A stretch of DNA of 18,091 bases from an uncultured Clostridium sp. (GCA_900550335.1 URRU01000016.1:1-18091); one strand, 5' to 3'; positions 1 through 9,912 are shown, counted from the first letter of the stretch. Translations and numbers: made by a program. The notes: generated by a model not told the origin, from the letters alone.

Positions 1-491
1 ATATAAAGAGATTTTATCCACAGGAGTTTCAGCTTGCATTAAAGGCATTAGATATAATTAATGAAAAATTACATGTATCTTTACCAGAAGATGAAGCAGG
101 TTTTATAACACTTCATATAGTCAATGCAGGTATGGAAAATGACGATATGCATCAGACTATTGAAATTACAAAGATAATGCAAGAAATATCTAATATAGTT
201 AAATACCATTTTTCAGTAGAATTTGATACAGACTCTGTGTATTATTACAGATTTATAACACATTTAAAATTCTTTGCACAGAGATTGCTTTCAGACAAAA
301 TAATAAAAGACACAGATGAGGATGATTTATTAGATATTGTAAAAGTAAAATACGCATCTTCTTATGCATGTGTCGAAAGAATTACAGAGTTTATATCACG
401 CAAATACAAATATGAATTATCAAAGGAAGAACAGTTATACCTAACAATTCATATAGAGCGTGTTATATATAAAAGTCAAAATGAAGAGTAA
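1..491 (+). CDS. licT: BglG/LicT-family transcriptional antiterminator, 3' part
   Basis: This is the C-terminal portion of an RNA-binding antiterminator of the LicT/BglG/SacY family; the frame is open from position 3 and the RNA-binding domain lies outside the window. The visible part holds the end of PRD1, with the typical LPEDEAGFITLHIVNA stretch and its conserved His at 114-116. All of PRD2 follows, with conserved His codons at 261-263 (ITHLKFF) and 450-452 (LTIHIERV). In this family those histidines are phosphorylated by HPr or the cognate EII and set the dimer's activity. An internal ATG at 132 falls inside PRD1 and is not a plausible start. The gene is followed on the same strand, with no terminator, by a beta-glucoside PTS permease and a phospho-beta-glucosidase, so those two are the likely targets. 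Family assignment is firm; the exact symbol is by analogy. Confidence 0.9.
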   Translation, partial: IKRFYPQEFQLALKALDIINEKLHVSLPEDEAGFITLHIVNAGMENDDMHQTIEITKIMQEISNIVKYHFSVEFDTDSVYYYRFITHLKFFAQRLLSDKIIKDTDEDDLLDIVKVKYASSYACVERITEFISRKYKYELSKEEQLYLTIHIERVIYKSQNEE

Positions 492-527
492 AAAATAAAT
501 TCAAACAGGTAACTTTATTTTGACAAA

Positions 528-554
528 GGATGGTAACATTAAGTTGGCTAAACC
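528..554 (+). promoter_or_regulatory. RAT-like antiterminator site in the bglP leader (tentative)
   Basis: The stretch GGATGGTAAC...GGCTAAACC resembles the ribonucleic antiterminator target bound by LicT/BglG proteins, recalled as GGATTGTTACTG...GGCAAAACC. The closing GG/CC ends and the GGC-AAACC 3' half are kept, and AAC/GTT (535-537 with 543-545) can form the upper stem. The element is about 2 nt shorter than usual. A weak terminator-like fold, AAAcCTT (550-556) with AAGTTT (562-567), overlaps its 3' end, which is the mutually exclusive arrangement expected. That fold has little G+C and only a short T run, so the call is tentative. Confidence 0.4.
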
Positions 555-577
555 TTCAGATAAGTTTTTATACTTAA

Positions 578-2479
<1,902 letters not shown>

Positions 2480-2488
2480 GGAGCGTGA

Positions 2489-3958
<1,470 letters not shown>

Positions 3959-3965
3959 AAAATAA

Positions 3966-4003
3966 TAAAAAGCTGCATGGTTTAAACTATGCAGCTTTTT
4001 TAA
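3966..4003 (+). terminator. Intrinsic terminator of the beta-glucoside operon
   Basis: A 10-pair stem, AGCTGCATGG with CTATGCAGCT (3971-3980 with 3987-3996), encloses the loop TTTAAA and is followed by a T tract. The stem is flanked by A and T runs that can extend the pairing. It separates the sugar module from the next transcription unit. Confidence 0.9.
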
Positions 4004-4036
4004 TGAATTAAATATTTTAAAAATTCTAAAAAAACG

Positions 4037-4065
4037 TTTACCTAAATAAAAATAAATGAGATAAT
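4037..4065 (+). promoter_or_regulatory. Putative sigma-A promoter for the DUF3592/hscC operon
   Basis: TTTACC at 4037-4042 and GATAAT at 4060-4065 are separated by exactly 17 nt, about 30 nt ahead of the next start codon and just after the preceding terminator. Four of six bases match the -35 consensus and five of six the -10 consensus. Confidence 0.6.
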
Positions 4066-4096
4066 AAAAAAAAGAGATAAGTTCGGGGGAATTAAT

Positions 4097-4648
4097 ATGC
4101 TTAAGATAGGATTGCTTATAATAGGTCTAGGAATTTTTATAATAGCTATGTCTGGTAGTAAATACAGCAAAAATGAAGATGATTCTAAAAAAGTTGGAAT
4201 TGCTATTACAATATTTGGGATAGCATTTCTTGCAACAGGACTAGATAGTTCTGGAAGGGCAAGTTTTGCACTTATAGGAATAACATTTGGTGGATTTATG
4301 GTATATGTAGGCATAGAAGAAATAAAAACTATATTAAAATGCAATCAAGAGGTAGATGCAAAACTAGAAGGATTCTTAGAGAAAAAGGGCAGAAGTAGCA
4401 TTTATTTTCCTATAATGAGCTTTAATTATAATGGTAGAAAATACAAGATAAAATCGGAAAATTCAATGTATGAGGGTGCTATGAAATCATATCAAGACAC
4501 AGAAACTCATACTGTTTATATAAATCCAAGTGATCCAAGTCAGATGAGATATAATAGAAAGCCTTCTATATACATGTACACAGGATTTATATTAGGATGT
4601 TTATTTTTAATAGCGAGTATAAAAATTTTATTAATAGGTAGAATCTAG
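4097..4648 (+). CDS. DUF3592-like integral membrane protein
   Basis: This is a 183-residue protein of unknown function. Hydrophobic segments lie near residues 2-18, 33-49, 57-73 and 161-180, giving three N-terminal membrane spans, a soluble segment of about 85 residues, and one C-terminal span. The soluble part contains a pattern of the form YFPIMSFNYNGRKYKIKS followed by TVYINPSDPSQMRYN. That 'Y-P-x-F-x-Y-x-G ... Y-x-N-P-x-x-P' layout is what I associate with DUF3592. There is no signal peptide cleavage pattern. A GGGGGA ribosome site lies 8 nt upstream of the ATG. It is the first gene after a promoter, and no terminator separates it from hscC 64 nt downstream, so co-transcription with the chaperone pair is likely. 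The domain name is a recognition by eye, not a search result. Confidence 0.75.
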   Translation: MLKIGLLIIGLGIFIIAMSGSKYSKNEDDSKKVGIAITIFGIAFLATGLDSSGRASFALIGITFGGFMVYVGIEEIKTILKCNQEVDAKLEGFLEKKGRSSIYFPIMSFNYNGRKYKIKSENSMYEGAMKSYQDTETHTVYINPSDPSQMRYNRKPSIYMYTGFILGCLFLIASIKILLIGRI

Positions 4649-4712
4649 AATATAAAATAAAATTTTATAAATTAAGTAAAAATAAAATTTCAAGAAAAGG
4701 AGAGTTGATATT

Positions 4713-6494
4713 ATGGCTGTGATAGGTATAGATTTAGGAACTACAAATAGTATAGCTGTTGTTTTTAGAAATGGAGAAGTAGAGATGATACCTAATTCAT
4801 TTGGCGAATATCTTACTCCTAGTGTAGTTACAATAGAAAATAATGAACTTATAGTTGGAAAAATAGCAAGACAAAAGCTTGTTACTAGTCCAGAAAATAC
4901 AACATCTCTGTTTAAAAGAGATATGGGAAATGACAAGAAAATAAAACTAGGTAAAAAAATGTATTTACCTCAAGAATTATCTGCATTGCTTTTAAAACAG
5001 CTTATAAATGATGCAGAAAAATATTTAAATGAAAAAGTAGAAGAAGTTGTTATAAGTGTACCTGCATACTTTAATGCAAAACAGAGAAGAGCTACAAAAC
5101 TAGCAGGAGAAATAATAGGGGTTAAGGTTGATAGGCTTATAAACGAGCCATCAGCAGCTGCAATTGCATGTCATGAAGAAGAGTTTGAAACATTTATAAT
5201 ATTTGACTTTGGTGGAGGAACACTTGATGTTTCTGTTGTGGATTGTTTTGAAAATGTAGTTAGTATATGCTCAATAGCTGGAAATAATAGACTAGGTGGA
5301 ATTGATTTTGATAGGGCAATTGCGATGTATTTCTGTCAACAAAATAAAATAGACTATAATTCTCTTATAAGAGCTGAAAAAGAAAGTCTATTTTTAGCAT
5401 CAGAAAGAACTAAAATATCTCTACAAAATAAGGATGAAGCTGGTATGAGTATGTCTATAAGAGGAAAATCATACTCTACAAAAATTAGCAATGAAGTATT
5501 GGCATTAATTTCTAAGCCTATTTTAGACGAAATTAGAGAAGTTATAAGAAGGGCTGTAAAAGATAGTGGCTTTGAACCTTCTGAAATAGACAAGATGATA
5601 ATGGTTGGTGGATCTAGCTATATGCCTGTAGTTAGAGATTATTTAGAAAAACTTTTAAAGATACCTGTATCATCAGCAGATGATATAGATTGTATGGTAG
5701 CAAAGGGCTTGGGAAAATATTTAGGAATTAAACAAAGATGTAGCGAGGTAAAGAACTTAGTTGTTACAGATATTTGTCCGTTTTCATTGAGTACACCTAT
5801 AGTAAATGAGTCTGATAAAGGAAATCCTCTAGCAAAAGTTATAATACCTAAAAATACAGTACTTCCATCAAGCAAGACTGTAACACTTCAAGCGTATAAA
5901 AGAGGACAAAAGAATATATTAATATCAGTGTATCAAGGCGAAGAAATGTATGAAAGTGATAATATATTACTTGGGCGCACAGATATAAAAATTCCTCGAA
6001 ACTTCAAGGAAAATGAACAGTTTAATATAACATATTCTTATGATATAAACAGTATGTTATATGTAGAAATTGAAATAATATCTACTGGAGAAAAGAAAGT
6101 ATTTATAGTAGGAGAAGATAAAAAATTAGAATCAATAAAAGAAAATAAACAGCTAAAGGCTATAAAAGAAATATCTATAAAATTAAACAGTAGCCCAGAG
6201 TATGATGCATGTAAAGAGAGAACAAAAAGGATATTTAAGGAATTATCTCCTGAGTATAAAGATATTTTACGGGAAAGAATGGAATCTTTAGATATTATGT
6301 ATAATGACTGTGTAAATAATATACAGAAAAAAAGAGCAATTGTAGAAGAAATGGACAGAATACTGGATATATTCGATAGTTTTTCTAGATTTGATGAATC
6401 TGATATATTTTCTGATTTAGAAAATGAAGAAAAAAATAGTATATTGAAGGATGATATTAAGGTATTTGATGGTACAGGAGGGAGAGTATCATGA
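4713..6494 (+). CDS. hscC: HscC-type Hsp70 chaperone
   Basis: This 593-residue Hsp70 is an ATP-dependent cytoplasmic chaperone, but of the HscC branch rather than housekeeping DnaK. The ATPase domain has the phosphate-1 loop GIDLGTTNS (residues 5-13), the VPAYFNAKQR and NEPSAAAIA stretches, the phosphate-2 loop FDFGGGTLDV, and the adenosine motif MVGGSSYMP. HscC-like traits are FGEYLTPS near the N-terminus, SLFKRDMG, and a linker/SBD junction reading VVTDICPFSL instead of DnaK's DVTPLSLG. The C-terminal lid is short and charged, with no EEVD-like tail. AAGGAGAG (4697-4704) supports the start. The stop overlaps the start of the J-domain gene (ATGA), implying translational coupling and a fixed partnership. 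In E. coli, HscC likewise works with membrane-anchored J proteins (DjlB/DjlC). The substrate is unknown. Confidence 0.88.
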   Translation: MAVIGIDLGTTNSIAVVFRNGEVEMIPNSFGEYLTPSVVTIENNELIVGKIARQKLVTSPENTTSLFKRDMGNDKKIKLGKKMYLPQELSALLLKQLINDAEKYLNEKVEEVVISVPAYFNAKQRRATKLAGEIIGVKVDRLINEPSAAAIACHEEEFETFIIFDFGGGTLDVSVVDCFENVVSICSIAGNNRLGGIDFDRAIAMYFCQQNKIDYNSLIRAEKESLFLASERTKISLQNKDEAGMSMSIRGKSYSTKISNEVLALISKPILDEIREVIRRAVKDSGFEPSEIDKMIMVGGSSYMPVVRDYLEKLLKIPVSSADDIDCMVAKGLGKYLGIKQRCSEVKNLVVTDICPFSLSTPIVNESDKGNPLAKVIIPKNTVLPSSKTVTLQAYKRGQKNILISVYQGEEMYESDNILLGRTDIKIPRNFKENEQFNITYSYDINSMLYVEIEIISTGEKKVFIVGEDKKLESIKENKQLKAIKEISIKLNSSPEYDACKERTKRIFKELSPEYKDILRERMESLDIMYNDCVNNIQKKRAIVEEMDRILDIFDSFSRFDESDIFSDLENEEKNSILKDDIKVFDGTGGRVS

Positions 6495-7816
6495 TAGAAA
6501 GTATTTGGGATATTTTGGGCATAGAGCCGACGAGTGATAGAAAGAAAATAAAAAAAGCCTATGCTGAAAAGACAAAGATATACCATCCTGAGGATTATCC
6601 AGAAGAATTTAAAATAGTCCAGGAGGCATATCAATGGGCTATGAAATATGCAAGTAAATCCGTAGTAAATAATTCTATAGAATCTGAAAAAGTTGAACAT
6701 TTATTTGATAATAATGTAGAAATTACTTCCAAGGATATAGAGCCGAATTATAGTACTGTAGAAAATATTTCGACTAAATCTCAAAATGAAAAAACACAGA
6801 TAGAAGTAGATTATTCAGACTTAGAAGAAGAAAATCTAGAATTTAAAAATAAGAAAATAGAAGAAGTAGAAAAAATAGAGGAAAAAAATTCTGATAGCAA
6901 AACATTTACAGGCGGAGAAATTTTTAATGAATTATATGATGAAAGAACTAGGGATGATGAAATTGATCAAATGAATTATTTTCTAAATTATATAGAAAAG
7001 AAAATCCCTAAAAAGATAAATATGGAAATGTTTAGGCTAATTTTATCTAATTCGTATGTAAAATCGTATTTAGAACAGCCAGATTTTAAAATTAGATTTG
7101 AAGAAATAATGGTAAATAAATCTTATGCAGATACTTTATATACAGAAAAGAAAATGTCTGAGATAGCAAGAAAATATAATTTATACAAGGTTGCTAGAGC
7201 TATAGATAAGGCGACTAAGCAGCGTTATATACTTGGAATGAGAACGCCTGTATTTATTTTAGGAGTTTTGGTAGTTATATCAGGATTATTCTTAAAAATA
7301 GAAAGTAAAAAGGCTGAAAAAGCAGAACAAATATCTAAAACTATTTCTCAAAGTATAGAAAAAAGTGGAGAAACTGTACATAAGATAAGAGAATCTATGC
7401 TAAATACATCTTTAATAATAAATAGAGATTTTATAAATGGATATGATGTAAAAGTTGAAAAGGATGATGGATACTATACTATATTAAACTCTGATGAAAA
7501 GCCCGTTATTGATAAGGTGAATAAGATAGAATTTACTATGTCTAACTTAATACTATTAAATAAAGGTGGGGTGTATAGCATATTAGATACTAAAAATGGA
7601 AATATAGTAAATACAGATTATAAGGATTTAAAAGTGGCAGATATTATTGAAGATGGAGAAAAAAGATACGGTATTTTGGGAATGGATCAAAATAAAAATT
7701 GGTACATAGTTGATGATAAAGGAAATAGTATAAAAAAGGTAAATGGAGAGGAAACCATTGGAAAATTAAAAGTTGAGCTAAAAGATGGAAAAGCTATCTT
7801 TGCTAATGAAGAATAA
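6491..7816 (+). CDS. Membrane-anchored J-domain co-chaperone with HPE in place of HPD
   Basis: This 441-residue protein starts inside the hscC stop codon (ATGA, with GGAGGGA at 6478-6484). Residues 1-50 read as a compact J domain, with WDILGIEPTSDRKKIKKAYA as helices I-II and a loop H32-P33-E34. The usual HPD aspartate, which contacts the Hsp70, is glutamate here. Helix III follows (FKIVQEAYQWAMKYA). An acidic, Lys/Glu-rich, probably disordered stretch occupies about residues 55-150. One transmembrane segment lies at about 253-269, followed by positive charges and a predicted helix. The C-terminal part (about 310-441) is beta-rich with repeated Ile/Val-Leu-Asp/Asn-x-Lys/Gly-Gly units, reminiscent of WG-type repeats. 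The likely topology is J domain inside and C-terminal part outside. It would direct HscC to the membrane, but its client is unknown. Confidence 0.8.
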   Translation: MIESIWDILGIEPTSDRKKIKKAYAEKTKIYHPEDYPEEFKIVQEAYQWAMKYASKSVVNNSIESEKVEHLFDNNVEITSKDIEPNYSTVENISTKSQNEKTQIEVDYSDLEEENLEFKNKKIEEVEKIEEKNSDSKTFTGGEIFNELYDERTRDDEIDQMNYFLNYIEKKIPKKINMEMFRLILSNSYVKSYLEQPDFKIRFEEIMVNKSYADTLYTEKKMSEIARKYNLYKVARAIDKATKQRYILGMRTPVFILGVLVVISGLFLKIESKKAEKAEQISKTISQSIEKSGETVHKIRESMLNTSLIINRDFINGYDVKVEKDDGYYTILNSDEKPVIDKVNKIEFTMSNLILLNKGGVYSILDTKNGNIVNTDYKDLKVADIIEDGEKRYGILGMDQNKNWYIVDDKGNSIKKVNGEETIGKLKVELKDGKAIFANEE

Positions 7817-7828
7817 CAGAAGAATTTT

Positions 7829-7875
7829 AAGAGATAACTATAAATTGAAAAAAACTATAGTTATCTCTTTTTTTA
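7829..7875 (+). terminator. Intrinsic terminator after the hscC / J-protein operon
   Basis: AGAGATAACTATA (7830-7842) pairs perfectly with TATAGTTATCTCT (7856-7868) across a 13-nt A-rich loop, and a run of T follows. It lies 14 nt after the J-protein stop codon. Confidence 0.88.
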
Positions 7876-7917
7876 TAGAAAAATGTTTATCTAATATACT
7901 TGGGGGTATAAGGTAAA

Positions 7918-7939
7918 TATACTCAAAATAGAGTATAAT
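7918..7939 (+). promoter_or_regulatory. Operator-like palindrome overlapping a -10 box
   Basis: TATACTC (7918-7924), a 6-nt spacer and GAGTATA (7931-7937) form a perfect 7-bp inverted repeat. It overlaps a consensus -10 TATAAT (7934-7939). No good -35 is visible at the usual distance: AGGTAA lies 17 nt upstream and TTGGGG further away. A protein bound at this dyad would block the -10, so repression is plausible. The regulator is unknown. Confidence 0.5.
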
Positions 7940-7968
7940 GGTAGGATTTCTTAAATAGGAGGGAAAAA

Positions 7969-8412
7969 ATGATTCAGTTAATACTAGTTGTATTTGTTGT
8001 GATGCTTATTTATTCATTTATGAGATCTAAAAAAGAGATGGAAAGACAACAAGCTCAGAGAGATGAGATAAATGCTAAAAAAAATACTGCTATTGATAGA
8101 TTAGGCTTAAATGAAAAAGCTTCAGCAAAAGATAAAGAGGATAGAGTATTTATACTTGCAGAAAATAATGAAGTATATGTATTCAATCCAAAAGATGATT
8201 CTATTGATAAAATAGAGGGTATAAAGAAAATAAGTTCTAAGAGAAGATATGCAACAGCTAAAGCTGGTTGAGCCACTTGTACTCAGCTGCAGGATGCAGT
8301 TTTAAAGATAGAATTAGAAGATGGAGAATATCTATCAGAATTTGATGTTTATGAGGTTAGGGCTGTTGAAAAATTTGAAGAATTAGTTTCAGAAGAATTA
8401 GGACTAATATAA
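7969..8412 (+). CDS. Small membrane protein with in-frame TGA: candidate selenoprotein
   Basis: From the ATG (ribosome site AGGAGGG just upstream) the frame runs 100 codons to a TGA at 8269-8271. It then stays open for 46 more sense codons to TAA at 8410-8412, giving 147 residues if TGA is read as selenocysteine. Residues 2-18 form one transmembrane segment. A charged helical stretch follows (19-60), then a soluble domain with beta-type alternation (VFILAENNEVYVFNP ... VLKIELEDGEYLSEFDVYEVRAVEKFEELV) that crosses the TGA without loss of coding character. The reinterpreted site reads Gly-Sec101-Ala-Thr-Cys104, a redox-type UxxC motif. A SECIS-like hairpin follows the TGA. The rest after the stop has no start codon or ribosome site of its own. 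The alternatives are a nonsense mutation in a CxxC or Gly-type gene, or a genuine 100-residue product. I recognise no named family. Confidence 0.55.
8269..8303 (+). promoter_or_regulatory. Candidate bacterial SECIS element
   Basis: Immediately after the in-frame TGA, CTGC (8287-8290) and GCAG (8296-8299) form a stem around the loop AGGAT, extendable by G-T and A-T pairs below. The loop starts 19 nt after the TGA and has a G at its second position, fitting the general bacterial SECIS description (an apical loop roughly 16-37 nt from TGA with an early G). It resembles the E. coli fdhF apical hairpin TTGCAGGTCTGCA. The 29 nt after the TGA are about 55% G+C in a strongly AT-rich window and use rare codons such as GCC and CTG, suggesting selection on RNA structure. 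Confidence 0.5.
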
Positions 8413-8483
8413 AAGATTTAAAATGCAGGATAGCATTTAATAATATATAAAAATATCAAAAAACTTATAAAAACCTTATTGTC

Positions 8484-8522
8484 AAACACATGTGATTTAC
8501 ATTCATATGTGTTTCTTTTTTT
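8484..8522 (+). terminator. Intrinsic terminator after the candidate selenoprotein gene
   Basis: AAACACATGTGA (8484-8495) pairs with TCATATGTGTTT (8503-8514), 12 pairs with one G-T, around the loop TTTACAT. It is followed by CTTTTTTT. It lies about 70 nt after the TAA at 8410-8412, so the transcript covers the whole extended reading frame rather than ending after the TGA. Confidence 0.88.
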
Positions 8523-8526
8523 GAGA

Positions 8527-8555
8527 TTGTTGTAATATTTTTTGAATGTTATAAT
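8527..8555 (+). promoter_or_regulatory. Putative promoter for the 257-residue gene
   Basis: A consensus -10 TATAAT lies at 8550-8555, 39 nt ahead of the next start codon. A weak -35, TTGTTG, lies at 8527-8532 with a 17-nt spacer. The site comes right after the preceding terminator. Confidence 0.5.
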
Positions 8556-8594
8556 AAAATCATGATAAAAAATTTATAGAAAGAGGCGTTATAT

Positions 8595-9368
8595 ATGAAA
8601 ATAGCTTTAGATGAAGTGGAATCACTTTTAAATATGATAGAAAAAATAGAGTTGCATGAAAGTAGAAAATTATTAAGAGTAGGTGCTGGAATAAAAATAC
8701 TTTATCGTGGATACAAAGAAGGAAGCAATGATAGAACATTTTTAGATGATGCTAGAGTGGACTTATTTTTAATATATGAGGAAGATGGAGAGGAATATTT
8801 AACAAAGCTAACTCAAAAAGTTGGCTACAGTACAATAAATTATACAAATAGTGCATTTAAAGTAGATGATTTATACGATGCGACAATAACGATAGATGAT
8901 ACTGAAAAATGGCGGTTAAATAAACAGATAAAGGACTTTATAGAAGACTTTAAAGCCAAAAATTTCTTTAGCAAAGTAAGATATTTTACTGATAGAAATA
9001 GTGTAAATATGCTTGTAGAGGATATATCTAAGCTAAAAGAAATGACAATGTTTAGTAGATATACTGGTGAGGATATGACAAAGATAGAGTATATGACTAA
9101 TTTTATGTACTACATAGAAAAAGAATTTAATGGTGTAAAAACTAGCGATATAGATAAATATAAAATGGAAGAATTTGAAAATATGGACTTTATAGGTTGG
9201 CTTATAAAATCTGGTGAAATGGGAGATTACTTAGAGTGGAGAAGTGAAAAAAGTGATCTAGGTGGATGTATAATTCAGGTTGATGAAGGTAAAGTTAATC
9301 CTAAAGTATTTGAAAAAATGTTAGAAAATGAAAATATAAGAGAGCTAAATATAAAATTTAGACGATAA
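8595..9368 (+). CDS. Uncharacterised 257-residue soluble protein
   Basis: I do not recognise a family. The product has no signal peptide or transmembrane segment and is rich in charged residues (Lys, Glu, Asp). It looks alpha/beta. The N-terminal helix (DEVESLLNMIEKIEL) is followed by strands around residues 27-40 and 52-62. A pattern EEYLTKLTQKVGYSTINYT follows, then alternating helices, with a final strand segment around GCIIQVDEGKVNP. Only one Cys is present (in GGCII) and there are no obvious metal or nucleotide motifs. The ATG has an AGAGGCG-type ribosome site 8 nt upstream. It stands between a promoter and the HAD gene 76 nt downstream, and no T-tailed terminator separates the two, so they may be co-transcribed. 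Codon use looks like its neighbours. It is a real gene on length and signals, with unknown function. Confidence 0.75.
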   Translation: MKIALDEVESLLNMIEKIELHESRKLLRVGAGIKILYRGYKEGSNDRTFLDDARVDLFLIYEEDGEEYLTKLTQKVGYSTINYTNSAFKVDDLYDATITIDDTEKWRLNKQIKDFIEDFKAKNFFSKVRYFTDRNSVNMLVEDISKLKEMTMFSRYTGEDMTKIEYMTNFMYYIEKEFNGVKTSDIDKYKMEEFENMDFIGWLIKSGEMGDYLEWRSEKSDLGGCIIQVDEGKVNPKVFEKMLENENIRELNIKFRR

Positions 9369-9444
9369 TAATTTTAATTAATATGAATATAAAAATATAC
9401 TAATCATTAAAATTTGATAGTTGTAATAAAAATAGGGGGAAGTT

Positions 9445-9912
9445 ATGATAAATATAGAAATTCCAGGAAGAGGAGAATATGAAATAAAAAATGCTGTATT
9501 TGACTATAATGGAACAGTAGCTGTAAATGGGGATATGAGTGAAAATACTATGGAAAATTTAAAAAAACTTAGTGAATTTGTGAATATATACATTCTTACA
9601 GCAGATACATACGGTACTGTTAAGAAAAAATGTGAAAATCTTCCAGTATCGGTTGAAGTATTTCCAACTCATGATGCAGCAGACTATAAAGAAAAGATCG
9701 TAAATTCTCTTTTGGGACAGAGTATATGTTTTGGAAATGGATATAACGATATAAAAATGTTTGATGTAGCGGATTTATCTGTATGTGTAATAGAAGGAGA
9801 AGGATGTTCAGGAAAATTAATATCACATAGTGATATAATAGTTAATTCTATTGACGATGCATTTGGATTAGTATTTAATACAGATAGAATAAAAGCAACT
9901 TTAAGAGGTTAA
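9445..9912 (+). CDS. HAD-family hydrolase, soluble P-type ATPase-like
   Basis: This 155-residue protein has the core motifs of the HAD phosphatase superfamily. Motif I is FDYNGT, with nucleophile D20 and N22 in the position usually held by the acid/base Asp. Motif II is LTAD with T52. Motif IV is GNGYND (97-102), followed by a VADLSVCV strand. In P-type ATPases motif I is DKTGT, motif II LTGD and motif IV GDGxND, so this resembles an isolated P domain. It fits the group I know as 'soluble P-type ATPase' (COG4087), small proteins without the membrane or actuator domains. The missing second Asp suggests slow or altered phosphoester hydrolysis. A conserved Lys for motif III is not obvious; K65/K66 or a lysine in DYKEK are candidates. 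AGGGGGA precedes the ATG. The substrate is unknown. Confidence 0.8.
   Translation: MINIEIPGRGEYEIKNAVFDYNGTVAVNGDMSENTMENLKKLSEFVNIYILTADTYGTVKKKCENLPVSVEVFPTHDAADYKEKIVNSLLGQSICFGNGYNDIKMFDVADLSVCVIEGEGCSGKLISHSDIIVNSIDDAFGLVFNTDRIKATLRG

Noticed and set aside
520..548. TTGACA at 520-525 as a promoter -35 for bglP
   Set aside because: No -10-like hexamer is found 16-18 nt downstream (GTTGGC there), and the stretch overlaps the RAT-like element.
4657..4668. Palindrome ATAAAATTTTAT ahead of hscC
   Set aside because: A 12-bp A/T-only palindrome is expected by chance in DNA this AT-rich, and it is not placed over promoter hexamers.
6038..6700. Minus-strand open frame of 220 codons opposite hscC and the J-protein gene
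   Set aside because: It is antisense to two well-supported, overlapping genes, has a hydrophobic mirror-image composition and no ribosome site.
7969..8271. A complete 100-residue protein ending at the TGA
   Set aside because: The same frame remains protein-like to 8412 and the terminator lies beyond it. I prefer the extended frame, though a nonsense mutation cannot be excluded.
9370..9414. AATTTTAAT/ATTAAAATT inverted repeat after the 257-residue gene as a terminator
   Set aside because: The pairing is A-T only, the loop is 27 nt and no T tract follows, so it is not a credible terminator.
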